Positions 53,563 to 62,303 of a stretch of 64,000 nucleotides of DNA are shown here, piece after piece; position 1 is the stretch's first letter, and the number at the start of each line of letters is the position of its first letter. The translations under genes were made by a program, and so were the position numbers. The stretch lies in assembly GCF_003583365.1 (NCBI RefSeq), contig NZ_QXED01000006.1, forward strand, positions 310,001-374,000. Direction: 5' to 3'. Under the pieces are notes generated by a model. That model saw nothing but the letters and a program-made list of their open reading frames with translations, made no database searches and had not been told where the DNA came from. The stretch is from Fibrisoma montanum. Its GTDB lineage: Bacteria; Bacteroidota; Bacteroidia; Cytophagales; Spirosomataceae.

Positions 53563-54339
53563 ATGTCAACTAGTCGTCGGTTCAGGCACCACACGTATTT
53601 ATTGATAGGCTATTTTTCTGGTTTTACCCTGTTGATTTTTCTTACGGGTTTCTCCAGAACTACAGTGAAAACAAGTTCACTTTCGGCCGTTTCAACATCA
53701 CCTTCTGTTTCGTGGGCGTATCTGCGAGCAGTCGCCCGCACCGAGGGGAATACCAGTTTAGTCACGTTGCTAAAACAATACAAGCAACTGGCACCTATGC
53801 ATGCAGTAGCTGTTGATTGCGAAAGCAGGAATCCGTTTGACGAAGGCTGTACAAATGGGCTACTTAACCAAACCGACAGCTCACTAAGGGCGGTTCGGCT
53901 TGATTTTCCGTTGCGGATAAATCGTCAATTAGTAACGGTTTCCTGTGTAGCAATCTATCACGTAACGGGGAAAGTGCTGGCCTCAGGCGCTACGATGTAT
54001 GGTTCGGCCGCACCTCAAAAAATCAATAATTATGCGGCACCGGTTGCTGCTTTATCCGAAGATACGATTCAGTTTATCGGTAATCTCAGCTTTCGATATG
54101 ATTCAACCGCAGAACGAACGGTGTCGGCTGCCCAGGAAGCGCGAATAGCTATAACGAATGGTAAAAATACCTTGGTAACCTATCGCAGAAACATAAAGCA
54201 GCCAGTCAGGTTTTTACAGGCAGACGTAGCGTACATTACGTTTTCATTGAATCCTTCAACCGGTTATGGGGAGGCCAGTTTACAAGTCAATGGTGTTTCA
54301 GGACCAACCCACAAATATGATATAAAGCCCCAGCTATAA
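53563..54339 (+). CDS. Exported protein of unknown function
   Basis: A 258-residue protein with a basic N-terminus and one hydrophobic helix (about 11-30). The mature part has two close cysteines (VDCESRNPFDEGC) and is otherwise beta-rich, with no motif that I recognise. Its base composition is less GC-rich than its neighbours', which could point to a more recent acquisition. It is not coupled to other genes. Confidence 0.6.
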   Translation: MSTSRRFRHHTYLLIGYFSGFTLLIFLTGFSRTTVKTSSLSAVSTSPSVSWAYLRAVARTEGNTSLVTLLKQYKQLAPMHAVAVDCESRNPFDEGCTNGLLNQTDSSLRAVRLDFPLRINRQLVTVSCVAIYHVTGKVLASGATMYGSAAPQKINNYAAPVAALSEDTIQFIGNLSFRYDSTAERTVSAAQEARIAITNGKNTLVTYRRNIKQPVRFLQADVAYITFSLNPSTGYGEASLQVNGVSGPTHKYDIKPQL

Positions 54340-54387
54340 TTGACTTAGCTGAAGTTTCTATTTTCAGGTTGATGAATGCATTATCGT

Positions 54388-54457
54388 GTAGTGCAGGCTA
54401 TAACCTGTCTGGTCTTGAACTCGCAATACCAAAAAATCAGACAGAAGCCTGTGCTAC
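54388..54457. repeat. Imperfect inverted repeat upstream of aceF
   Basis: GTAGTGCAGGCT (54388-54399) pairs with AGCCTGTGCTAC (54446-54457) in 10 of 12 positions, and CTGTCTG (54405-54411) pairs with CAGACAG (54438-54444). The AGCCTGTGCTA core recurs in the hairpin at 63139-63161. Confidence 0.6.
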
Positions 54458-54530
54458 ATGAGCGCTTTCCGCTAATTTTGACCCATCAGTACACAATTGT
54501 CTCGTTGCATAAATCGATATAGCGTTTCGT

Positions 54531-56285
54531 ATGGCTGAACTAATCCGAATGCCCAAAATGAGCGACACCATGACCGAAGGCGTCATTGCGGAGTGGCACA
54601 AAAAGGTGGGCGATAAAGTGAAATCCGGCGATATCCTGGCCGAAGTGGAAACTGATAAAGCCACGATGGACCTCGAATCGTACGAAGAAGGCACCCTGCT
54701 GTACATCGGCGTAGAAAAAGGCCAGTCCGTACCGGTCGATGGCGTAATTGCCGTTATCGGTGCCGATGGCGAGGATTACAAAGCCCTGCTGAATGGATCA
54801 AGTGGTGGCAGCCAGGCGCCGGCCGAAGAAGCCAAACCGGCACCGGCAGCGTCAAACGGCGCAGCCCCGGCTCCGAGCGGCCCAATCAAGCAGGACGAAG
54901 TGGCGAAGAACTTACCCGATCAGGAAGCCGTTTCGGCCGCACCAGCCGAAGACGTGAATGCCGCGGTAATCCGGATGCCGAAGATGAGCGACACCATGAC
55001 CGAAGGAACCATTGTCGCCTGGCACAAAAAAGAAGGGGATACCGTAAAATCCGGCGATATCCTGGCCGAAGTGGAAACTGATAAAGCCACGATGGACCTC
55101 GAAGCCTACGAAGAGGGCACCCTGCTGTACATCGGCGTGAAAGAAGGACAGGCCGTTGCGGTCGATGACATCATTGCCGTCGTTGGTGAAAAGGGCGCTA
55201 ACTTCAAGGTTCTGATCGACGGAGGTGGCTCAGCAGCCCCGGCTCCCGCAGCCAGCCAGCCGGCTGAGTCCGGGAATGCAACCGCTCAGCAGAATCCGCA
55301 GGCAAGCCAGCCCGACAATGCCGCCACGGACCTGTCGTATGCAGGCGAAAACGAAGAAGTAGCCGGCTCAAACGGCCGCGTCAAAGCGTCTCCGCTGGCC
55401 AAACGTATCGCCGAAGAACGCGGCATCAACCTCGCTCAGGTACAGGGCAGCGGTCCGGAAGGGCGAATTGTAAAAAGCGACGTTGAGTCCTTTGTTCCCC
55501 AGCAGAAACCCGCTCAGCCGGCCCAGGCTCCGCAGCCGGCTCCGGCGCAACCGCAGGCCGCTCAACCGGCTCCTGCACCAGCTGCCCAGGCTCCATCCGC
55601 CGGCGGAGACTTTGAGGACCTGCCTATCAGCCAGATGCGCAAAACCATTGCCCGTCGTCTGAGCGAGAGCATGTACACGGCTCCTCACTTCTACCTGACC
55701 ATGGAAATCAACATGGACAAGGCTATGGAACTGCGGGGTACGGTCAACGGCATCAGTCCGGTCAAGATTTCCTTCAACGACTTCGTGATCAAGGCGGCTG
55801 CCATCGCGCTGAAACAGCACCCGAACGTAAACGCATCGTGGCTCGGCGACAAAATCCGGAAATACCACTACGTCAACATCGGCGTGGCGGTGGCCATCGA
55901 CGAAGGGTTGCTGGTGCCGGTGGTACGTAATGCCGATCAGAAGACGCTGTCGACCATTGCGGGTGAGGTGAAAGACCTGGCCGGCAAAGCGAAAGATCGC
56001 AAGCTGCAGCCAAAAGACTGGGAAGGTAGTACGTTCTCGATTTCGAACCTGGGTATGTTCGGTATTGATGAATTCACGGCCATTATCAACCCGCCGGATT
56101 CCTGCATTCTGGCCGTTGGAACAATCAAGCAAACCGTCAAGTTTGACGGCGAAACACCGAAGCCAACCAACGTAATGAAAGTGACGCTGTCGTGCGATCA
56201 CCGCGTCGTTGACGGTGCTACGGGTGCCGCTTTCCTGCAAACATTTAAAGAACTGCTGGAAAACCCGATGCGTATGCTGGTGTAA
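54531..56285 (+). CDS. aceF: Pyruvate dehydrogenase E2 (dihydrolipoamide acetyltransferase)
   Basis: Core subunit that transfers acetyl groups to CoA. It has 584 residues: two lipoyl domains (about 1-80 and 145-220), each with ETDKATMDLE and its lipoyl Lys; Ala/Pro/Gln-rich linkers; an E1/E3-binding domain (about 285-325, KASPLAKRIAEERGINL); a second linker; and the catalytic domain (about 360-584) with SCDHRVVDGATGAAF. The two lipoyl domains share a 57-bp identical DNA stretch. A -7 box (TAATTTTG) lies at 54473-54480. No E1 or E3 gene is in the window. The two-lipoyl form is typical of this phylum. Confidence 0.95.
   Translation: MAELIRMPKMSDTMTEGVIAEWHKKVGDKVKSGDILAEVETDKATMDLESYEEGTLLYIGVEKGQSVPVDGVIAVIGADGEDYKALLNGSSGGSQAPAEEAKPAPAASNGAAPAPSGPIKQDEVAKNLPDQEAVSAAPAEDVNAAVIRMPKMSDTMTEGTIVAWHKKEGDTVKSGDILAEVETDKATMDLEAYEEGTLLYIGVKEGQAVAVDDIIAVVGEKGANFKVLIDGGGSAAPAPAASQPAESGNATAQQNPQASQPDNAATDLSYAGENEEVAGSNGRVKASPLAKRIAEERGINLAQVQGSGPEGRIVKSDVESFVPQQKPAQPAQAPQPAPAQPQAAQPAPAPAAQAPSAGGDFEDLPISQMRKTIARRLSESMYTAPHFYLTMEINMDKAMELRGTVNGISPVKISFNDFVIKAAAIALKQHPNVNASWLGDKIRKYHYVNIGVAVAIDEGLLVPVVRNADQKTLSTIAGEVKDLAGKAKDRKLQPKDWEGSTFSISNLGMFGIDEFTAIINPPDSCILAVGTIKQTVKFDGETPKPTNVMKVTLSCDHRVVDGATGAAFLQTFKELLENPMRMLV
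54621..55103. repeat. 57-bp identical direct repeats in aceF
   Basis: 54621-54677 and 55047-55103 are identical, spaced by 426 bp, and lie at the lipoyl-lysine region of each lipoyl domain. Identity at synonymous positions is higher than expected for old duplications. Confidence 0.85.
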
Positions 56286-56310
56286 ACCGGAATTTAAAAA
56301 TCGTATATAC

Positions 56311-56344
56311 CAAAAACGTCGACTTAAGTAAGTCGACGTTTTTG
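56311..56344. terminator. Bidirectional terminator after aceF
   Basis: CAAAAACGTCGACTTA pairs with TAAGTCGACGTTTTTG, with A and T runs on the two sides. It lies 25 bp after aceF and can also serve the convergent AT-hook gene. Confidence 0.85.
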
Positions 56345-56411
56345 TTTGAATATAGGTACTGATTTACAAGAATTAGTAGCCTGTTTTCATCAGAATACCG
56401 TGTGTACGGGA

Positions 56412-56882
56412 TCAGCTTGCTGCTTGATTTTTGGGTCGGCGACCGCGCGGTTTTGGCACACGCGGCTCGTCGGAAACCTCCTCCAATCGCAGTTCGTAAC
56501 CCGTTGTTCCTTCTTCGTAATCAAACGGCTTTACCGAAAACCCTAGTTTATTTGTCGTGTAATCGACGCCTTGTTTCTGCAGAATGCCACTCAGCGGAAT
56601 ACCGTATGTACGGCCTACTTTCGACAGTTCAAATGTGTTCTCGTTATCGTCGGTTGTTGGGATCAGATACAGTGATTTTAACTTCCGTTTACCCTGGGGC
56701 GTACCGATTTTAAAACGAGCTTCAGACGGCCTGAGACCCAATCCTTCGATGGTTTTTAAAGGAAAAACCAACTTACCAGCGCTTGAAATAGACCCTTTTA
56801 ACGGTTCTGCTTTGGCCACTTTTTCGGGTGCAGGCAAGTCATTGTCAGACGGCGAGAAAAAATGAAGAGGTTTATTTTTCAT
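56412..56882 (-). CDS. Small basic protein with C-terminal AT-hook-like motif
   Basis: A 156-residue protein of unknown family. The middle part reads as a compact alpha/beta domain (GKLVFPLKTIEGLGLRP, SLYLIPTT). The C-terminus VPKPRGRRPKNQAAS contains PRGRRPK, a near-match to the AT-hook that binds the minor groove of AT-rich DNA. The 5' region is markedly AT-rich. It may be a nucleoid-associated or regulatory protein. Confidence 0.65.
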   Translation of the reverse strand: MKNKPLHFFSPSDNDLPAPEKVAKAEPLKGSISSAGKLVFPLKTIEGLGLRPSEARFKIGTPQGKRKLKSLYLIPTTDDNENTFELSKVGRTYGIPLSGILQKQGVDYTTNKLGFSVKPFDYEEGTTGYELRLEEVSDEPRVPKPRGRRPKNQAAS

Positions 56883-56939
56883 ATCAATGAAACGCTAATT
56901 TTTGTGTGTCCATACAAGATTAATAAAAGAATTTAAGAT

Positions 56940-57066
56940 TGCACAATCTAGTCTTAAATAATGTAATTTATATTCGATAATCACATCTAAGATTAAAACA
57001 GATTGTGCAGCAGGTAACGGTCTGGAATTGCAATTAGTTGTAATAAGCAATTCCAGGCTTTTTTGT
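56940..57066 (+). ncRNA. Candidate small RNA or leader with terminator
   Basis: A clear terminator (CTGGAATTGC at 57022-57031 paired with GCAATTCCAG at 57047-57056, followed by CTTTTTTG) lies on the plus strand, with no plus-strand gene ending before it after aceF's own terminator. Just upstream, TGCACAATCT (56940-56949) and AGATTGTGCA (57000-57009) form a second inverted repeat. The 442-bp gap 56883-57324 is AT-rich and has no credible reading frame. A short transcript ending near 57066 would explain this; it is not proven. Confidence 0.4.
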
Positions 57067-57263
57067 TATAAATGAACATCAGGTTCATTAGAAAAGTAAT
57101 TTAACTAGGTGTCAAATCACCTTTTTGATATCATTTGATACTAATTTAATTCACCGATATTTCGTGATCAAATTCACCAACAATTTCTATACCAATGCGC
57201 AATTTTACTCATCATTAATATCTAATAGTTAGCGAACAATACCATTGAGCCTTCTGTTTTACC

Positions 57264-57295
57264 TCTGAGGGTTAGCCACTTTTTGCGTACCTTTG
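57264..57295 (+). promoter_or_regulatory. Promoter of ispG
   Basis: TACCTTTG (57288-57295) is a good -7 box with TCTG about 20 nt upstream. It lies 29 bp before the ispG ATG. Confidence 0.45.
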
Positions 57296-57324
57296 TTTTA
57301 TACATTGTCTTTGCTGACAAGCAC

Positions 57325-59355
57325 ATGCTCGATTCACTGCAAACGCCAGTAAAACCGGTTGAAGCCAGTAGTTCGCCGGTTCTCTATACACCTTCATTAA
57401 CGGCATACGTTCGTCGTAAAACCATTACGGTAAACATAGGCGACGTACCGATGGGGTCAGCGTATCCCATTCGGGTCCAGTCGATGACAACCATCGACAC
57501 GATGGACACGCTCGGTTCGGTTGAGCAGTCTATCCGCATGATTGAAGCCGGCTGCGAATACATTCGCATTACGGCCCCCAGCGTGAAGGAAGCGCAGAAC
57601 CTGGAAAACATCCGGAAAGAACTTCGGGCACGGGGCTACACTACGCCCCTCGTTGCGGATATTCACTTTACGCCAAATGCCGCCGAACTGGCCGCCCGGA
57701 TTGTAGAGAAAGTGCGGATTAATCCCGGTAATTACGCCGACCGGAAACGGTTTGAACACATCGATTATACCGATGCTTCCTACGCGGCCGAACTGGAGCG
57801 TATTCGCGAAAAATTTCTGCCGCTGGTGCGTATCTGCAAGGAATACGGAACGGCTATGCGCATTGGTACCAACCACGGTTCTCTCTCGGATCGTATCCTG
57901 AGCCGTTACGGCGATACCCCCGTCGGGATGGTAGAGTCGGCGCTGGAGTTTCTGCGCATCTGCGAAGACGAGAACTATTACAACATCGTGCTGTCGATGA
58001 AGTCCAGCAATCCGCAGGTGATGGTACAGGCGTACCGGCTTTTGGTTCAGCGGCTGGACGAGGAAGGCCTGAAGCCGTATCCGCTGCACCTGGGGGTTAC
58101 GGAAGCGGGCGAAGCCGAAGACGGCCGTATTAAGTCGGCCGTAGGCATTGGTACGCTGCTGGAAGATGGGCTTGGAGATACCGTTCGCGTGTCGCTGACC
58201 GAGGAACCAGAACGCGAAGCTCCGGTAGCCAAGGCGCTGATTGACCGGTACACCAACCGGGCCAGCCAAAGCGCTCCGATACCGGCCATTACGACCTACC
58301 CGATCAATCCGTTCCAGTACACCCGCCGGGCTACACACGAGACCGCCAATTTCGGCGGCAGCAACGTACCACGCGTTATTGCCGACTTCAGCCACGTAGC
58401 CGTTACAGATCATGAAGTGCTGCGGCCTGTTGGGCACTTCTACCTGCCTGTTCCCGATAAATGGCGGATGAACGACCTCGGCGCGGACTATATCTACACG
58501 GGTTCTCAACCGGCGCAGTTTATGCTGCCCAACGGATTAAAGGAAATTCTGGATTACGCCGTTTGGCAAACGGTACCGGATCAGGTCAATAAATTTCCAT
58601 TGCTACGTATCGGGGAGTACCTCAATACCGGGGTCCGGCATGGGCGATTAAATTTCGTGCGGGTGACTCTGGAAGATTTACTATCTCCCCTGACGGAAAG
58701 CAATCTGCTGAAGGCTCTACAAAACGACCCGACGGTTGTTCTGCTGGCCCAAACCGACAACGCCCATGCGATGCCTGAACTGCGCAGACTATTCGTCGAA
58801 CTGATCAATAGCGGTGTCACCGCGCCGGTTGTGCTTCAGCGCAGCTATCCGGACGTACCTTCCGAAGATATTCCCCTCTACGCAGCCACCGATCTCGGCG
58901 GTTTGCTGGTCGACGGGCTTGGTGATGGCGTGATGCTCTCTCCCACTCTTACGGAGGCTGAGCACCCAGCGCCCGACGCGATCAAGGCGCTTAATAACGT
59001 AGCGTTCGGCATTTTGCAGGCCGCCCGGACCCGCATTACCAAAACCGAGTACATCTCGTGTCCGTCGTGCGGCCGTACGCTGTTTGATCTTCAGGAAACC
59101 ACGGCTATGATCCGCCAGCGCACCGACCACCTCAAGGGCGTCAAGATCGGCATCATGGGCTGTATCGTAAACGGCCCCGGCGAGATGGCCGATGCGGATT
59201 ACGGGTACGTCGGCATTGGGCGAGACAAGATCGCGCTGTATCGTGGCCAGCAGGTCATCAAGAAATCGGTGCCGGCCGATCGCGCCGTTGACGAACTGAT
59301 CGAGCTGATCCGCGAGGATGGACGCTGGATTGAAGCCGAGGTCGTAACGGCCTGA
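57325..59355 (+). CDS. ispG: 4-hydroxy-3-methylbut-2-enyl diphosphate synthase, long form
   Basis: Iron-sulphur enzyme of the MEP pathway that makes HMBPP, the precursor of isoprenoids. From the ATG at 57325 it has 676 residues, far longer than the E. coli type (about 370), because of the extra central domain seen in plants, Bacteroidota and Chlamydia. The TIM barrel opens with IGDVPMGSAYPIRVQSMTT. The C-terminal [4Fe-4S] ligands are CPSCGRTLFD and GIMGCIVNGPGE, with a Glu following. It stands alone behind its own promoter. Confidence 0.95.
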   Translation: MLDSLQTPVKPVEASSSPVLYTPSLTAYVRRKTITVNIGDVPMGSAYPIRVQSMTTIDTMDTLGSVEQSIRMIEAGCEYIRITAPSVKEAQNLENIRKELRARGYTTPLVADIHFTPNAAELAARIVEKVRINPGNYADRKRFEHIDYTDASYAAELERIREKFLPLVRICKEYGTAMRIGTNHGSLSDRILSRYGDTPVGMVESALEFLRICEDENYYNIVLSMKSSNPQVMVQAYRLLVQRLDEEGLKPYPLHLGVTEAGEAEDGRIKSAVGIGTLLEDGLGDTVRVSLTEEPEREAPVAKALIDRYTNRASQSAPIPAITTYPINPFQYTRRATHETANFGGSNVPRVIADFSHVAVTDHEVLRPVGHFYLPVPDKWRMNDLGADYIYTGSQPAQFMLPNGLKEILDYAVWQTVPDQVNKFPLLRIGEYLNTGVRHGRLNFVRVTLEDLLSPLTESNLLKALQNDPTVVLLAQTDNAHAMPELRRLFVELINSGVTAPVVLQRSYPDVPSEDIPLYAATDLGGLLVDGLGDGVMLSPTLTEAEHPAPDAIKALNNVAFGILQAARTRITKTEYISCPSCGRTLFDLQETTAMIRQRTDHLKGVKIGIMGCIVNGPGEMADADYGYVGIGRDKIALYRGQQVIKKSVPADRAVDELIELIREDGRWIEAEVVTA

Positions 59356-59479
59356 ACGAGCCGGAAACCGGTGTTTTTCGGCTTGTCTGACCCGGCTAAA
59401 ATTACCGCAAAATAGTTGCTCCAAGCGGGAACAATCTGCTTAAACACTTCCTTATCAATGTGAAGCAACACCAGAACCT

Positions 59480-59668
59480 GTGAGTAGAATCAGTGATTAT
59501 TTCAAGTTAGGCGATGTTTTTCGGTACTTCCTGCGCGTTTTCCGCAAGCCGGACCCTAATCACCCGACAAGTGTAAACCTGCGCATGATGCATGGCATTA
59601 ACCGAATCTCCATCATCATGTTCACCATTTGTTTACTTGTGATGATTTTTCGCGCCTGTACGCGATGA
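59480..59668 (+). CDS. Small DUF6728-like membrane protein
   Basis: A 62-residue protein starting from GTG at 59480. DYFKLGDVFRYFLRVFRKPDPN, a MHGINRISIIM stretch and one transmembrane helix near the C-terminus match small Bacteroidota membrane proteins that I recall as DUF6728. The function is unknown. Its stop overlaps the next start by 4 bp, which supports it as a real gene. Confidence 0.75.
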   Translation: MSRISDYFKLGDVFRYFLRVFRKPDPNHPTSVNLRMMHGINRISIIMFTICLLVMIFRACTR

Positions 59669-60015
59669 ACAGTGAGAGCATACGAGACTATTGTATAGCG
59701 AAACCAGGAGTCACTGAGTCGTTTCCATTTGACGAGGTGACGCTGGTTTTCAAAGTAAGTGGTAAGATATTCGCCCTGTTATCGCTGGACAATCAGCCGT
59801 TAACGCTGGCGCTCAAATGCGATCCGGAGCGGGCTCTACAACTTCGTGATATGTTCCCGGCCGTACGCCCGGGCTATCACATGAATAAAATGCACTGGAA
59901 CACGATTACGCTGGATGGAACCGTCCGGACAAATCAGATTCAGGAATGGATTGACCACTCTTACGAACTGGTAAAAAAAGGATTACCGAAAGCCGTACGG
60001 GAGCAATTAAACTGA
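59665..60015 (+). CDS. MmcQ/YjbR family protein
   Basis: A 116-residue soluble protein from the ATG at 59665. SIRDYCIAKPGVTESFPFDE, VFKVSGKIFALL, LKCDPERALQLRD and PGYHMNKMHWNTI are the typical pattern. The fold is CyaY-like and has been called DNA-binding, though the role is uncertain. It is translationally coupled to the small membrane gene (ATGA). Confidence 0.9.
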   Translation: MNSESIRDYCIAKPGVTESFPFDEVTLVFKVSGKIFALLSLDNQPLTLALKCDPERALQLRDMFPAVRPGYHMNKMHWNTITLDGTVRTNQIQEWIDHSYELVKKGLPKAVREQLN

Positions 60016-60077
60016 GCAACACACTTGTCTGCCTGCGGGCAAAATGCGTAATTTGAGGTTCTAAACCAGACTGAGTT

Positions 60078-60632
60078 ATGGAAGTTGCGCTGTTAAGTCT
60101 GCTGTTTATCCCCTATTTAGTTATCCGCTATTACCTGACTGACCACGACACGCCGGCCGACAAGGATCTCAAGCGTTTTCAGAAAGGTATCAAGCTGATT
60201 CAGAGCCGGAATTTCGTCGAAGCTCACCGGTTTTTCGACGAAGCCGTCCGGCAATACCCGAAATCGGCCGTTGCGTATGCGTACCGGGGTAAATGCCAGC
60301 TTGCACAGGAAAATTACTACTCGGCCATCTACGATCTCACGCAGGCAGTCAGCCGCGACAATACCCTTGCCGATTGCTACTTAGACCGCGGTATTGCTCA
60401 TTATTACGTCGAACAGTACAACGAAGCCTTCCGGGAGTTTGATAAAGCCGTCTGGCACTTCCGCGATGAGAACCCGGATGCGTACCGCTGGCGCGCATTG
60501 GCCCGTATTCAGGTGCGGCAGCTTCCGCAGGCCGAGAGCGATCTGCGCCGGGCCGTATCGCTGGGCGACGAAAACTCATTCCATCTTCTCTGCCAGCCGC
60601 CCTTCACCCGGACGGTTTATCAGCAGAAATAA
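60078..60632 (+). CDS. TPR repeat membrane-anchored protein
   Basis: A 184-residue protein with a short N-terminal hydrophobic helix (about 2-20) and four TPR units (about 35-170), for example AYAYRGKCQLAQENYYSAIYD and CYLDRGIAHYYVEQYNEAFRE. It probably mediates protein contacts at the membrane. A dispersed hairpin element lies 9 bp beyond its stop. Confidence 0.82.
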   Translation: MEVALLSLLFIPYLVIRYYLTDHDTPADKDLKRFQKGIKLIQSRNFVEAHRFFDEAVRQYPKSAVAYAYRGKCQLAQENYYSAIYDLTQAVSRDNTLADCYLDRGIAHYYVEQYNEAFREFDKAVWHFRDENPDAYRWRALARIQVRQLPQAESDLRRAVSLGDENSFHLLCQPPFTRTVYQQK

Positions 60633-60641
60633 AGTACGGAT

Positions 60642-60718
60642 TTCGGTATACAGTTTTCGGTGGGTAGCATTTAGCAGCTACCTCCAGCTGAACCCAAAAC
60701 CGAGAACTGTATACCGAA
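60642..60718. repeat. Dispersed hairpin element, copy C
   Basis: TTCGGTATACAGTT (60642-60655) pairs perfectly with AACTGTATACCGAA (60705-60718), and the TTCGGTGGG next to it pairs in part with CCCAAAACCGAG. It lies between two convergent genes. Same type as copies A and B. Confidence 0.7.
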
Positions 60719-60731
60719 CCCCGTAAATCGC

Positions 60732-61880
60732 TTACCGCCTTGCCTGGGTTAACTCTTTTGACCGCTGCGCGGCTTTCTGAGCTTCATCCGCTTTTCCACC
60801 CCGGCGGTACGCATTCGCCAATTCTGCGTACAGATCAGCCTGTTCCTTAACGGACGGCTTTAAGGTCAGCGCTTTGTTAATCCACTTCACCACCGTCGGT
60901 ACGTCGCCGGCATCCGGGCTGTTCCGGTTGAACAACCGCGAAATGTACAGGTACTCAGGCACCGTCAGCGGATTGGCGTTGGCCTGGGCATCCATGCGTT
61001 CGGTCGCTTTAGCCGTCTGACGGGTCCGGAAATAGGCATTCACTTCCGGCAGCAGGGTCCGGTTGGCTGCTACGCGGGGCTCGATTCCCGCCTTCACCAG
61101 TTGCTGTTGAATCTGCAGAATCTTGGCCGGCGGATACTGGGCACCCCGGCTGCTGTACAGCGACGACATCAGAATGTTTTCGGCAACCCGTAGCGTAGGC
61201 TCCGCACCGTAGGCTTTCCGGTACGTATCGAGGTGCCCCATCATGTGTTGGAAGATAGGGTTTTCGTAGTCCAGAATCAGCTTCTGCAACACCAGCCAGT
61301 TAGTCTGATTGGCAAACGTAGCCGGACTTTGCTGTTTGGCATAGTCATTCATGGCCGCCATGCCGGCTACGGTGTCGCGCGTGACCCGGGCGTACATCGC
61401 ATAATCGATCAGGAAATTGGCCGACCGTTCACCCTGCTGGTAGCGGGCTTTCATCGTCTGGCTACGGGCCTGCGGATTCACGGCGTTGGTACCGTGGCGG
61501 ATCACTTCGTCGGTGGAGTTGTTACTCATCGCGAAGTGGATCAGGTTCTGCTGCGGATCGAAATACAGAAACAACGGCAGCGACGGCACAAACAACTGGC
61601 GTCGGTCCAGAAACTGCTTCGTAGCCGGGAGGCCAATGTCCAGCTTGGTGCTGATAAATTTATCGTTGTAGAACCGACCCACCCGCGCGTCGTTCAGCGT
61701 TGGCACGAAGCTTTCACAGACGTGGCAGGTCGGTGAAAAAACCTCCACGAACACCGGTTTCCCCGTCCGCCGGGCTTCCTGGAAAACCTTTTCCAGCGGA
61801 GTAGCCCGAAACTGAATACCCGCTTTCTGAGCCACGGCCGCGTGGACAATCAGAAAAAACAAAACCACTACTTTTTTCAT
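60732..61880 (-). CDS. Exported thioredoxin family protein
   Basis: A 382-residue protein with a signal peptide (cleavage near AVAQ). The thioredoxin domain (about 25-130) has VFVEVFSPTCHVCESF with the CHVC redox motif and a PSLPLFLYFD region with the cis-Pro. The C-terminal 220 residues are helical and look TPR-like near the end (EQADLYAELANAYRRGGKADEA). It probably reduces or isomerises disulfides in the periplasm. It lies upstream of the convergent TPR gene and directly downstream of gldC. Confidence 0.88.
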   Translation of the reverse strand: MKKVVVLFFLIVHAAVAQKAGIQFRATPLEKVFQEARRTGKPVFVEVFSPTCHVCESFVPTLNDARVGRFYNDKFISTKLDIGLPATKQFLDRRQLFVPSLPLFLYFDPQQNLIHFAMSNNSTDEVIRHGTNAVNPQARSQTMKARYQQGERSANFLIDYAMYARVTRDTVAGMAAMNDYAKQQSPATFANQTNWLVLQKLILDYENPIFQHMMGHLDTYRKAYGAEPTLRVAENILMSSLYSSRGAQYPPAKILQIQQQLVKAGIEPRVAANRTLLPEVNAYFRTRQTAKATERMDAQANANPLTVPEYLYISRLFNRNSPDAGDVPTVVKWINKALTLKPSVKEQADLYAELANAYRRGGKADEAQKAAQRSKELTQARR

Positions 61881-61891
61881 ACAGGCGACGC

Positions 61892-62242
61892 TTACTGTTG
61901 TTGCTTTTGCGCCCGAATCTCTTCCTCCAGTCGTTTGCTCAGAATACGGCAGGTGTTTTCAATGTCGGTCGCCATGCGCTGATCGCCGGTAGCGCTGACG
62001 GCTGTATCAGCAATACCACTCATGATTTCGATCAGGAAGCGCTTCATATCGACCACCTCCATATCCTTCGTCCAAAGGTCAATTTTGAGCGTACTGTTGT
62101 GATAATGATCCCAGAGCGCAATCGCAATGGCCCGCGTGTCGCTCAGCCCTTCGTTGGGGTTATCGGTTGCATCCCAGTAAATTTTATCGGGAACACTCTG
62201 GTCGTCTAATTCAACGCTAAAATGGATGTCAGATTTTCTCAT
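61892..62242 (-). CDS. gldC: Gliding motility protein GldC
   Basis: A 116-residue cytoplasmic protein required, with other Gld proteins, for gliding in some Bacteroidota. FSVELDDQSVPDKIYWDATDN, GLSDTRAIAIALWDHYH, TLKIDLWTKDMEV and a C-terminal SATGDQRMATDI are strong family stretches. No gldB is next to it here. Together with the T9SS cargo gene it points to the gliding lineage. Confidence 0.92.
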   Translation of the reverse strand: MRKSDIHFSVELDDQSVPDKIYWDATDNPNEGLSDTRAIAIALWDHYHNSTLKIDLWTKDMEVVDMKRFLIEIMSGIADTAVSATGDQRMATDIENTCRILSKRLEEEIRAQKQQQ

Positions 62243-62244
62243 AC

Positions 62245-62276
62245 AAAAAAATTGCCAACGTGTATTACGTTGGCAA
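62245..62276 (-). terminator. Terminator of the DUF4197 gene
   Basis: TTGCCAACG and CGTTGGCAA pair around a 7-nt loop, followed on the minus strand by seven Ts. It lies 28 bp beyond the DUF4197 stop and just upstream of gldC. Confidence 0.88.
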
Positions 62277-62303
62277 AGTTAACGCCTATCGTCGAAGGGA
62301 TTG

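Noticed and set aside
55368-56240. 290-codon minus-strand frame opposite aceF
   Set aside because: It is antisense to the catalytic domain of aceF and rich in residues expected from a shadow frame.
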